Of a DNA stretch of 8,256 nucleotides, positions 1-7,700 are shown piece after piece. The DNA is from Deltaproteobacteria bacterium. Its GTDB lineage: Bacteria > Desulfobacterota > B13-G15. A model generated the notes under the pieces. The model ran no database searches. It was not told where the DNA came from and saw only the letters and a program-made list of their open reading frames with translations. Both the position numbers and the translations under genes were made by a program. Where the stretch lies: contig QMLA01000031.1 of assembly GCA_003646585.1 (NCBI GenBank), positions 1-8,256 of the forward strand, read 5' to 3'. How positions within the stretch are numbered: the stretch's first letter is position 1; every line of letters begins with the position of its first letter.

Positions 1-916
1 GGGCTTGATGGAACTGGTGAGGGAGGAGGGGGTGGATCTGGTGGTGATGGCCTTAAGCGGGGCCATTGCCTTCAGACCCACCTTGGAGGCCATCCGTGCG
101 GGGAAGGACCTGGCCCTGGCCACCAAGGAGGTCCTGGTGAGGGGAGGGGAGGTGGTCGTCTCCCTGGCCAGGCGCAAGGGGGTGAGGATACTGCCCATAG
201 ACAGCGAACACAGCGCCCTCTTTCAGATCCTTCAGGGGAGGAAAGGGGAGGAGGTGCGCAGGGTCATCCTCACGGCCTCAGGGGGCCCTTTCTACGGAAA
301 GAGCCCCGAAGAGACCGAGGGGGTTACCCCGGAGGAGGCCCTGAGACATCCTGTCTGGAGGATGGGCCCGAAGATATCGGTGGATTCAGCCACCCTGATG
401 AACAAGGGGCTTGAGGTGATCGAGGCCCACTGGCTTTTCGACATCCCGGCCTCAAAGATTCGGGTGTTCATTCACCCCCAAGGGATAGTCCACGGGATGG
501 TCGAGCTGCTGGACGGGATAATCCTGGCCCACATGAGCTCGCCGGACATGAGGATCCCCATAGCCTATGCCCTATCATATCCGGAGCACCTTCCCCTGCC
601 CTTTCCCCATGTGGGGCCGGAGAGGCTCAGCGGGCTCCTCTTCGAGGAGGCCGATCCCGAGAGGATCCCCGCCTTGAGGCTCGCCTATTGGGCCCTTGAG
701 GCCGGGGGAACCATGCCTGCGGTGCTCAATGCCTCCGATGAGGTGGCGGTTGAGGCCTTCCTGAAGGGGAGGATAGGATTCAACCGGATCGTCCAGGTTG
801 TGGAGGAGGTCATGGAGGAACACAGGGTGTGTCGGGTCCGGACGGCAGAGGATGTCCTTGAGGCCGACCGATGGGCGAGGGAGGCGGCCAAAAAGAAGGT
901 GGAGAGGGATCGATGA
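1..916 (+). CDS. dxr: 1-deoxy-D-xylulose 5-phosphate reductoisomerase, 3' part (5' end outside window)
   Basis: This cytoplasmic enzyme makes 2-C-methyl-D-erythritol 4-phosphate from DXP using NADPH, the committed step of the MEP isoprenoid pathway. About 304 codons are present. The reading frame runs off the left edge, so the TTG and ATG codons near position 5 are internal and the N-terminal NADPH-binding part, roughly 80-85 residues by comparison with E. coli, is missing. Counting from the codon at 2-4, the metal and substrate residues are all visible: LPIDSEH (D67, E69; E. coli D150, E152), ASGGPF (S93), RHPVW (H116) and the SVDSATLMNKGLE block (S129, N134, K135, E138; E. coli S222, N227, K228, E231). 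The spacing from S93 onward matches E. coli exactly. The C-terminal NASDEVAVEAFL motif is also present. The stop at 914-916 overlaps the rseP start in ATGA. Nothing suggests it is broken. Confidence 0.97.
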   Translation, partial: GLMELVREEGVDLVVMALSGAIAFRPTLEAIRAGKDLALATKEVLVRGGEVVVSLARRKGVRILPIDSEHSALFQILQGRKGEEVRRVILTASGGPFYGKSPEETEGVTPEEALRHPVWRMGPKISVDSATLMNKGLEVIEAHWLFDIPASKIRVFIHPQGIVHGMVELLDGIILAHMSSPDMRIPIAYALSYPEHLPLPFPHVGPERLSGLLFEEADPERIPALRLAYWALEAGGTMPAVLNASDEVAVEAFLKGRIGFNRIVQVVEEVMEEHRVCRVRTAEDVLEADRWAREAAKKKVERDR

Positions 917-1980
917 TAACCTTCCTTGCCTTCTTGTTCGTCCTCGGGGCCTTGATCTTGGTCCATGAACTGGGGCACTTCGCCCTGGCCAAGGCCCTTC
1001 GCATAAAGGTCCTCACCTTCTCCTTCGGGTTCGGACCCAAGATCCTGAAGGGACGTCGGGGGGAGACCGAGTATGCCCTTTCGCTTTTGCCCCTCGGGGG
1101 ATATGTGAAGATGCTGGGGGAGGAACCCGATGAGGAGATCCCCCATGAGGAGAGGGACCGCTCCTTCACCCATCGTCCCCTATGGCAGAGGGCCCTTGTG
1201 GTCGCAGCAGGTCCCTTCTCCAATCTGCTCTTCTCCTCCCTGATCTTTGCCCTGTTGCTTTATGCAGGCGTCCCCAGACTCCTTCCCGTGATCGGCGGGG
1301 TCGTCAAGGGATATCCTGCCCATCAAGCGGGATTAAGGGAAGGTGACAGAATCCTTTCCATAGACGGCCAAAGGATCCTCTACTGGGAGGATCTCCTTGA
1401 GATCATCCCCAAAAGCGGGGGGCGACCCCTCAGGTTCGTGATAGAGAGGCAGGGGAGGGTGTTCTCCTTGCTGATTGCCCCCCGGGCTGCACGGGCGAAG
1501 AACATCTTCGGCGAAGAAGTGCAGTTTTATCAGATAGGGGTGACCCCACGCGGGGATGCCACAACGGTGCGCCACCCGCCCCTGGAGAGCATCGGACTCG
1601 GCTTCAAGCAGACCCTGGCCGTCTCCGAATTGGTGATCGCGAGTATCTACAAGATCCTCAAAGGGGTGATCTCTGCAAAGGCGGTGGGTGGGCCGATAAT
1701 GATCGCCCAGCTCGCGGGCAAAGAGGCCAGGAAGGGGATCCAGCGCCTCCTGTCCTTCACGGCCATAGTGAGCGTCAATCTCGGGTTGCTGAACCTCTTC
1801 CCCATCCCGATCCTCGATGGGGGACATCTGGCCCTTTTCGGACTTCAGGCCATAATCCGACGCCCCCTGGACCCTAGGAAGCTGGAGGTCGTCCAGAAGA
1901 TAGGCCTCATGCTCATTGTGGCCATCATGCTTCTGGCCTTCTACAACGACATCCTCAGGATCTGGGGAACGGGCAGATGA
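913..1980 (+). CDS. rseP: RIP metalloprotease RseP (site-2 protease, M50 family), single PDZ domain
   Basis: This inner-membrane zinc protease cleaves transmembrane segments of anti-sigma factors and leftover signal peptides. The predicted protein has 355 residues. The zinc motif HELGH is at residues 18-22 inside the first membrane segment, and the third zinc ligand region NLFPIPILDG is at about 294-303, with D302. Membrane segments appear at about 1-22, 93-120, 275-297 and 328-347. One PDZ domain lies at about 127-195 (AGLREGD, ILSIDG), whereas E. coli RseP has two; single-PDZ versions are common in other phyla. I chose the ATG at 913 because MITFLAFLFVLGAL is the usual start of the family, because GGTGGAG at 898-904 gives a good ribosome site, and because it overlaps the dxr stop. 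A frame-open ATG at 871 would add a hydrophilic 14-residue extension inside dxr and is unlikely. The neighbourhood dxr-rseP is a common bacterial one. Confidence 0.96.
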   Translation: MITFLAFLFVLGALILVHELGHFALAKALRIKVLTFSFGFGPKILKGRRGETEYALSLLPLGGYVKMLGEEPDEEIPHEERDRSFTHRPLWQRALVVAAGPFSNLLFSSLIFALLLYAGVPRLLPVIGGVVKGYPAHQAGLREGDRILSIDGQRILYWEDLLEIIPKSGGRPLRFVIERQGRVFSLLIAPRAARAKNIFGEEVQFYQIGVTPRGDATTVRHPPLESIGLGFKQTLAVSELVIASIYKILKGVISAKAVGGPIMIAQLAGKEARKGIQRLLSFTAIVSVNLGLLNLFPIPILDGGHLALFGLQAIIRRPLDPRKLEVVQKIGLMLIVAIMLLAFYNDILRIWGTGR

Positions 1981-2648
1981 TCGTGCTGGGGATAGAGACC
2001 TCCACAGGGGTGGGAAGCGTGGCCCTCACCAGGGACGGGACGATCCTCGGCGAAGTGACCCTGAACCAACCGAGGAACCACTCCGCCCAGCTCATCCCCG
2101 CCATCGAGGCCCTCCTGAAGCTTTTGGGGCTTGACCTCGAAGGCCTAGATGGGATCTCGGTCGGCCTCGGTCCGGGATCCTTCACCGGGTTGAGGGTGGG
2201 GTTGAGTGCCGCCAAGGGCCTTGCCCTTGCCCTGGATAAACCCCTCGTGGGGGTACCGTCCCCCGATGCCCTTGCACGGGATTTCCCCGCTGAGGGACTC
2301 CTGTGCATCCTCCTGGATGCCAAAAGGGGGCTCCTTTACATGGGCCTTTACAGGGATGGGAAGAGGATCGGTCCGCTAAGGGCAGTAAGTCCCTCTGAGG
2401 TCCTCGAGGTCCTGAAGGGGAAGGAGGTAACACTGGTGGGAGATGGTGCGATCCTTTACCGCGGGGTCTTCGAAGATGTTCCCGGAGTCAAGATACACCC
2501 TCAACCCGTATACCCCAGCGCTAAGGTGGTGGCCCTCCTGGGAGAGGAAAAGCTCAAGGGTGGACAACGAGATGACCTTTCAGGCCTCATTCCCCTCTAC
2601 CTGCGCCCTCCTGATGCCGAACTGAAAAAGAAAAAAGGGAGAGACTGA
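1977..2648 (+). CDS. tsaB: tRNA t6A37 biosynthesis protein TsaB
   Basis: TsaB is the non-catalytic ASKHA-fold partner of TsaD. With TsaE they transfer threonylcarbamoyl from TsaC/Sua5-made threonylcarbamoyl-AMP to A37 of tRNAs that read ANN codons. The 223-residue length is typical. Visible features are the N-terminal GIETST phosphate-loop-like start (residues 5-10), the conserved H35-S36 with AQLIPAIEALL, and the GPGSFTGLR signature at 65-73 followed by AAKGLALA. The ATG at 1977 overlaps the rseP stop by 4 bases, and there is only a modest GGGGA at 1964-1968, so translation is probably coupled to rseP. The C-terminus is unusually lysine-rich (ELKKKKGRD). Its A-rich codons are, on the opposite strand, the T-tract of the probable cytochrome terminator. 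No tsaD, tsaE or rimI is adjacent on the right. Confidence 0.95.
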   Translation: MIVLGIETSTGVGSVALTRDGTILGEVTLNQPRNHSAQLIPAIEALLKLLGLDLEGLDGISVGLGPGSFTGLRVGLSAAKGLALALDKPLVGVPSPDALARDFPAEGLLCILLDAKRGLLYMGLYRDGKRIGPLRAVSPSEVLEVLKGKEVTLVGDGAILYRGVFEDVPGVKIHPQPVYPSAKVVALLGEEKLKGGQRDDLSGLIPLYLRPPDAELKKKKGRD

Positions 2649-2658
2649 CGCCTCCCCC
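2625..2658 (-). terminator. Probable intrinsic terminator of the cytochrome c3 gene, antisense to the tsaB 3' end
   Basis: Read on the - strand, about 31 bases after the cytochrome stop, GGGAG (2656-2652) pairs with CTCCC (2641-2637) around a 10-base loop. Two outer G-U pairs could extend the stem. It is followed at once by TTTTTTCTTTTT (2636-2625), which is a good U-tract. The stem is short and the loop longer than ideal, so the hairpin is only moderately convincing. The T-tract coincides with lysine codons of tsaB. Confidence 0.55.
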
Positions 2659-2687
2659 TTGTCCTTCCCAAGGAAGATCACTTGCCC

Positions 2688-3071
2688 TCAGGACTTCTTC
2701 TGGTGGCAATCATTACACTTGGTGGTGGGACCGGTGGGTTTCCCCTGCTTCTTCAATTCCTTATGACAGCCCATGCAATTTTTGTGATAGGCCCGCATCA
2801 AACCCAAGACCTTGCCCCGCTTTTTCTCCTTATGGCATGCGCTGCACTTCTTGGGCTGGGTGCCCTTCTTCTGATTCCACATGTGATGACACTCGACACA
2901 GGCCACCTTGTAATCCACCGCGTGTTTCTTGTGGGAAAGGACTACCGGCCCCTTCTTCTTGGCCGTGTACTGGTTGTCGATGGTGACGACCTCAGTGACA
3001 CCGGTGGCCAGGGCCATGGACACGACCAATCCAAACAAGACGGCCAACCCCACTCCCACCCACTTCTTCAT
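2688..3071 (-). CDS. Periplasmic tetrahaem cytochrome c3 (class III cytochrome c family)
   Basis: This is a low-potential periplasmic electron carrier, the kind that accepts electrons from hydrogenases or formate dehydrogenases and passes them to membrane redox complexes. The 127-residue product starts with a Sec signal peptide (MKK, hydrophobic 5-22, likely cut after SMALA at 22). There are four haem sites, all of CXXCH type: CVECH 58-62, CSACH 76-80, CMGCH 99-103 and CNDCH 119-123. The protein has exactly eight cysteines and eight histidines. By alignment to the D. vulgaris c3 pattern the axial pairs would be H62/H47, H80/H63, H103/H50 and H123/H96, so every histidine has a role. The mature part is very lysine-rich and basic, as in type I c3. 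It is convergent with tsaB and divergent from guaA, with its own promoter, ribosome site and terminator. A small c7-like protein is excluded by the fourth site. The physiological partner cannot be told from this window. Confidence 0.94.
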   Translation of the reverse strand: MKKWVGVGLAVLFGLVVSMALATGVTEVVTIDNQYTAKKKGPVVLSHKKHAVDYKVACVECHHMWNQKKGTQPKKCSACHKEKKRGKVLGLMRAYHKNCMGCHKELKKQGKPTGPTTKCNDCHQKKS

Positions 3072-3077
3072 TACACC

Positions 3078-3085
3078 CCTCCTTT
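3078..3085 (-). promoter_or_regulatory. Strong Shine-Dalgarno site of the cytochrome c3 gene
   Basis: On the - strand AAAGGAGG ends 6 bases before the ATG at 3071, close to the ideal anti-16S match and spacing. It fixes the start codon and suggests efficient translation. None of the neighbouring genes has a site as good except accA. Confidence 0.85.
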
Positions 3086-3103
3086 GTTAGGATTTTCACA
3101 ACC

Positions 3104-3131
3104 ATTTTAGGAAACTGGCCCTGCTTGTCAA
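3104..3131 (-). promoter_or_regulatory. Near-consensus sigma70-type promoter for the cytochrome c3 gene
   Basis: On the - strand TTGACA (3131-3126, perfect -35) is followed after 16 bases by TAAAAT (3109-3104, one mismatch to TATAAT). Transcription would start near 3096-3097, giving a leader of about 25 bases that carries the strong ribosome site. No clear operator palindrome overlaps it, so the sequence looks like a strong housekeeping promoter. A 17-base spacer would be more usual, but 16 is well tolerated. Confidence 0.75.
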
Positions 3132-3146
3132 GAGGGGTGGGTGGAG

Positions 3147-3176
3147 TTGACCGGGGGTGATCCCTGTGTGTATGTT
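3147..3176 (+). promoter_or_regulatory. Possible sigma70-type promoter for guaA-dnaE-accA
   Basis: TTGACC (3147-3152, one mismatch to the -35 consensus) is followed after 18 bases by TATGTT (3171-3176, two mismatches to the -10). Transcription would begin near 3183, only about 6 bases before the guaA ATG. The match is weaker than the opposing cytochrome promoter, and a leader this short is unusual. Another start further upstream or downstream cannot be excluded. Confidence 0.4.
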
Positions 3177-3188
3177 TCCTGAAAGGCC

Positions 3189-4727
3189 ATGGAGCAGGTG
3201 GTCGTCCTTGATTTCGGTTCCCAGTACACCCAGCTTATCGCCCGCAAGGTTCGGGAGTTGGGGGTCTTCAGTGAGATCCATCCCCCGGATCTCCCTGCCC
3301 GGAAGCTGGAAGGCCTTCGGCCGAAGGGTCTGATCCTTTCGGGGGGGCCGAGTTCGGTTTACGAACCTGGGGCTCCCTTCCCCGATCCGGGGATATTCTC
3401 CCTGGGGGTCCCGATCCTCGGGATCTGTTACGGGATGCAGGTGATGGTCCATTTGCTGGGAGGGGAGGTCTCCCATGCCCCGAGGAGGGAGTATGGGGGG
3501 GCTGAGCTTGTGATCGATGAGCCCGATGAGATCTTCTCGGGGCTTGAAGCAGGCAGGCCTTACAGGGTCTGGATGAGCCACAGGGATCGCGTGGAGAGGC
3601 TTCCCGAGGGTTTCGAGACCCTTGCCCATACCTCCAACTCCCCCTATGCGGCCATAGCCGATCGCAAGAGGCGCTTTTATGCCCTGCAGTTCCACCCCGA
3701 GGTGGTGCATACTGAGATAGGGCGGGATATCCTCCGCAATTTCCTCTTCCTCATCTGTGAGGCCGAGGGAACCTGGAATATGAGGTCCTTCATGCAGGAG
3801 GCCATCCGGCGCATAAGGGAGAGGGTGAGGAAGGGGAGGGTGATCTGCGCCCTTTCGGGGGGAGTGGATTCTTCGGTCACCGGGGCGCTGCTTTTGCGGG
3901 CAGTTCCCGAAAGGACTGTCTTTGTGTTTGTGGACAACGGCCTTTTGCGGCTCGGCGAAAGGGAGCAGGTGGAGCGGGTCTTCCGTTCGCAGCTTCACGG
4001 AGACCTGAGGGTTGTGGATGCCTCCAGGGTCTTTTTGGAGAGGCTCAAAGGCGTGAGCGATCCGGAACGGAAACGAAAGATTATAGGGGAGGTCTTCGTG
4101 AGGGTCTTCGAAGAGGAGGCCAGGAAGATAGGGGATGTCCGTTACCTGGCCCAAGGGACCCTGTATCCGGATGTGATCGAGAGCACATCCTTTAAGGGAC
4201 CTTCTGTCACCATCAAGACCCACCACAACGTGGGGGGGCTTCCCGAGGAGATGGACCTCGAGCTCATAGAACCCCTGAGGGAGCTCTTCAAGGACGAGGT
4301 GAGGGCCTTGGGGCGTGAATTGGGCCTCCCGGAGGAGATCATAGGGAGGCATCCCTTTCCCGGTCCGGGTCTGGCCGTGAGGGTCATCGGTGAGGTGACC
4401 GAGGAGAAGCTCGCCATCCTACGACAGGCAGACAGGGTCCTGGAGGAGGAGATGAGGCGCTCGGGATTTTACGAGAAGGTGTGGCAGGCCTTCTGCGTGC
4501 TCCTTCCGGTGAGGACCGTGGGGGTGATGGGGGATTCCAGGACCTATGAGTATGTTGTCGCCCTGAGGGTGGTGGAGAGCGTGGATGCCATGACGGCTGA
4601 CTGGGTGCGTCTGCCCTACGATTTGCTGGATCGGATCTCCAGGAGGATCATAAACGAAGTGAGGGGGATAAACCGCGTCGTTTATGACATAAGTTCAAAA
4701 CCCCCGAGCACCATCGAGTGGGAATGA
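3189..4727 (+). CDS. guaA: GMP synthase (glutamine-hydrolysing)
   Basis: This cytoplasmic enzyme aminates XMP to GMP with glutamine and ATP, the last step of guanine nucleotide synthesis. The 512-residue length is normal. The N-terminal class I glutamine amidotransferase domain (about 1-190) has the oxyanion region SGGPSSVY (51-58), the nucleophile C80 in GICYGMQ, and the other triad members H169 and E171 in FHPEVVH. The ATP-pyrophosphatase domain carries the PP-loop SGGVDSS (223-229). The dimerisation domain contains the [11 protein letters not shown] and DSRTYEY blocks and ends with the canonical KPPSTIEWE. The ATG at 3189 is chosen because [17 protein letters not shown] follows at the normal distance and an in-frame TGA (3180-3182) lies just upstream. 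The ribosome site is weak: only GAAAGG, 2 bases before the ATG. A GTG at 3198 is a less likely alternative. It heads a tight operon with dnaE 3 bases downstream; guaB is not next to it here. Confidence 0.98.
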   Translation: MEQVVVLDFGSQYTQLIARKVRELGVFSEIHPPDLPARKLEGLRPKGLILSGGPSSVYEPGAPFPDPGIFSLGVPILGICYGMQVMVHLLGGEVSHAPRREYGGAELVIDEPDEIFSGLEAGRPYRVWMSHRDRVERLPEGFETLAHTSNSPYAAIADRKRRFYALQFHPEVVHTEIGRDILRNFLFLICEAEGTWNMRSFMQEAIRRIRERVRKGRVICALSGGVDSSVTGALLLRAVPERTVFVFVDNGLLRLGEREQVERVFRSQLHGDLRVVDASRVFLERLKGVSDPERKRKIIGEVFVRVFEEEARKIGDVRYLAQGTLYPDVIESTSFKGPSVTIKTHHNVGGLPEEMDLELIEPLRELFKDEVRALGRELGLPEEIIGRHPFPGPGLAVRVIGEVTEEKLAILRQADRVLEEEMRRSGFYEKVWQAFCVLLPVRTVGVMGDSRTYEYVVALRVVESVDAMTADWVRLPYDLLDRISRRIINEVRGINRVVYDISSKPPSTIEWE

Positions 4728-4730
4728 GGG

Positions 4731-7700
4731 ATGGCACGCGAATTCGTCCACCTCCACCTTCACAGCCAGTACAGCATCCTGGATGGGGCCATCAGGTTTG
4801 AGGAGCTCTTCGAGCTCCTGGAACGCTACGGCATGAAGGCCTGTGCCCTGACGGACCACGGAAATATGTTCGGGGCCATCGAGTTCTACACCATGGCCAG
4901 ACAACGGGGTATAAAGCCCATCCTGGGTTGTGAGGTCTATGTGGCCCCGAACTCCAGAAGGGAGCGCTCCGGCGAGCCCCATCACCTGGTGCTCTTGGCC
5001 ATGGACCGCGAGGGTTACCGGAACCTCTGCCACCTGGTGAGCCTCGGTTACCTGGAGGGGTTTTATCAGAAACCGAGGATCGACCTCGAGCTTCTGGAGG
5101 AACTGAATCGGGGGTTATTGGTCCTCACCAGTTGTCTCAAGGGGGAGATCCCGAGCCTCATCCTCAAGGGCGATTGGGAAGGGGCCAAGAGGAAGGCCTC
5201 CTATTTCAAGGAGGTCTTCGGGGACAGGTTTTACCTTGAGCTCCAGGACAACGGCATAGAGGAGCAGAAAAGGGTAAATGAGGGGCTGCTCAAGCTCGCC
5301 AGGGAGCTGGACATTAAGGTCCTGGCCACAAATGATTGTCACTACCTCCGTCGAGAGGATGCCTTCTTGCACGATGTGCTTCTGTGCATACAGACCGGGA
5401 AGACCCTCAACGACCCCAGGAGGCTCCGTTTCCAGACGGACCAGTTCCACCTGAGGTCCCCTGAGGAGATGGAGGCCCTTTTCGGCCATGTGCCCCAAGC
5501 CCTCAGCAACACCCTGGAGGTGGCCGAGAGGTGCCAACTGGAACTCGATCTGGGCCACTATCAATTGCCCCACTTTGATCCCCCTGAGGGCAAGACCCTG
5601 GAGGGGTACCTGGAGGAGCTGGCAGAGGAGGGGCTCCGCAGGAGGATCCAGGAGCGGGGGATAAGGGATCCGGGGCCTTATTGGGAGAGGCTCAAGAGGG
5701 AGCTCCAGGTGATAAACTCCATGGGTTTTGCCGGGTACTTCCTGATCGTTCAGGACTTCGTCAACTGGGCCAAGGAAAGGGGCATTGCCGTAGGCCCGGG
5801 AAGGGGGTCAGCTGCTGGAAGCCTTGTGGCTTACTGTTTAGGGATAACCGATATAGATCCCCTAGAACACGGCTTGCTTTTCGAGAGGTTTCTGAACCCC
5901 GAGAGGGTGAGCCTGCCGGACATCGATGTGGATTTCTGCTATGAGAGGCGCGACGAGGTGATCCAGTATGTGAAGGAGCGATATGGCCACGATAAGGTCG
6001 CCCACATCATAACCTTCGGCAAGATGCAGGCCCGAGCCGTCGTGAGGGATGTGGGTCGGGTGCTGGGGATACCGTACAGGGAAGTGGACATAATAGCCAA
6101 GCTCATCCCCGGGGGCCCCAATGTCACCCTGCAGGAGGCCCTTGCCCTTGAGCCGAGGCTCAGGGAGCTGGCCCAAAGGGACGACTCCTACAGGAAGCTC
6201 CTGGAGATTGCCTTAAGGCTTGAGGGGATGGTCCGCCACGCCTCGACCCATGCAGCCGGGGTGGTGATAGCCAACAGACCCTTGATGGACTACATGCCCC
6301 TTTACCGTGGCAAAGAAGGCGAGATAACGACGCAGTATGCGATGAAGGAGGTCGAACAAATTGGGCTTGTGAAGTTCGACCTCTTGGGCCTCAAGACCCT
6401 CACCATGATCGAGGAGATCCTGCGATTGCTCAAGGAACGTCGGGGCATCGAGATCGATCTGAGGAAGATACCGCTTGATGATCCCGAGACTTACAGGCTC
6501 CTTTCGGAAGGGGACACCACCGGGGTGTTCCAGCTTGAAAGTCAAGGGATGAGGGATCTGCTGCGCAAGATCAAGCCCCAGAGGTTTTCCGATCTCGTCG
6601 CCCTTCTGGCCCTTTACCGCCCGGGGCCACTGGGAAGCGGGATGGTTGAGGATTATATCAAGCGCCGCCGGGACAAACAGAAAATCCAGTATCTGCACGA
6701 TTCCCTGAGGGACATTTTGGAGGAGACCTATGGTGTACTGGTGTATCAGGAACAGGTGATGATGGTCGCCTCGGCCCTCGCCGATTTCAGCCTGGGGGAG
6801 GCGGATCTTTTGAGGAAGGCCATGAGCAAGAAGGTCCCCGAGGAGATGGCCCGCTTAAGGGATAGGTTCATCGAGGGCGCTTCCAGGAAGGGGATCGACC
6901 GCCAGAAGGCCTCCGAGATCTTCGACTCGATGGCCAAATTCGCCGAGTATGGTTTCAACAAGTCCCACAGCGCGGCCTATGCCCTGATAGCCTACCGGAC
7001 CGCCTACCTCAAGGCCCATTATCCCCACGAGTTCATGGCAGCCCTTTTGACCTCGGACATGAACGATTCGGACAAGGTCATGCGATATGTATCCGAGTGC
7101 AAGGATCGGGGCATCGAGGTGCTCAAGCCCGATATAAATTCGAGCCTCTGGGAATTCACCGTCGAAGGGGATTCACCTCCCAAGATCCGCTTTGGCCTGG
7201 GGGCCATAAAGAACGTCGGAGAGGCGGCGGTCAGGGCAATCCTTGAGGCGAGGGAAGCCGGTCCCTTCAAGAACTTCACCAACTTCTGCCTTCGGGTCGA
7301 TCCGAGGAAAGTGAACCGAAGGGCCATAGAGAGCCTCATTAAGGCCGGGGCCTTCGATGAGTTCGGTTCCCGCTCAAGGCTCCTGGACCTCTTGCCCAAG
7401 GTCATCCAGAAGGCCTCCAAGGGGAGGAACAGCCAGGCCACCCTCTTCAGGTCGCTTCCCGAAGAGGAACCCCCCCTTCGGGAATGGACCGAATCGGAGG
7501 TCCTCAGGGCGGAGAAGGAGGTGCTGGGCTTTTACCTGAGCGGTCATCCCCTCAAGGATTACGAACACCTCATCCGGGAAAAGGCCAGGCATACCATAAG
7601 GGCACTGGAGGACTTGGATCCCGGTCAGGGGGTGAGGATAGCCGGTCTGGTGGTGAACCTTAGGGAGATCCGCACCAAGAAAGGGGATCGGATGGCGACT

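Noticed and set aside
685..1223. Two - strand frames over the dxr/rseP junction
   Set aside because: Both overlap well-supported genes on the + strand, share bases with each other in different frames, and show no recognisable protein features.
2662..2676. Small inverted repeat TCCTT-ccc-AAGGA after tsaB as a terminator for the + strand operon
   Set aside because: The stem is only 5 bp with a 3-base loop and no T-tract follows on the + strand, so there is no support for intrinsic termination of tsaB there.
2682..3110. 142-codon + strand frame with hydrophobic, membrane-like stretches
   Set aside because: It is the antisense of the cytochrome c3 gene. The leucine-rich look comes from complementing lysine (AAG/AAA) codons. 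The - strand product has four haem motifs, a signal peptide and proper expression signals.
3132..3170. Riboswitch or structured leader (for example purine-sensing) upstream of guaA
   Set aside because: The gap between the divergent genes is only 117 bases and is filled by promoter elements. I see no purine aptamer core, and the likely transcript start is too close to the ATG to hold one.
3096..4352. Long 418-codon open frame on the - strand opposite guaA
   Set aside because: It lies entirely opposite a full-length, motif-perfect guaA plus its promoter region. The product is rich in His, Pro and Gly with no domain, signal or ribosome site that I can see. Stop-free antisense frames are expected over GC-rich, GAG/AGG-rich genes.
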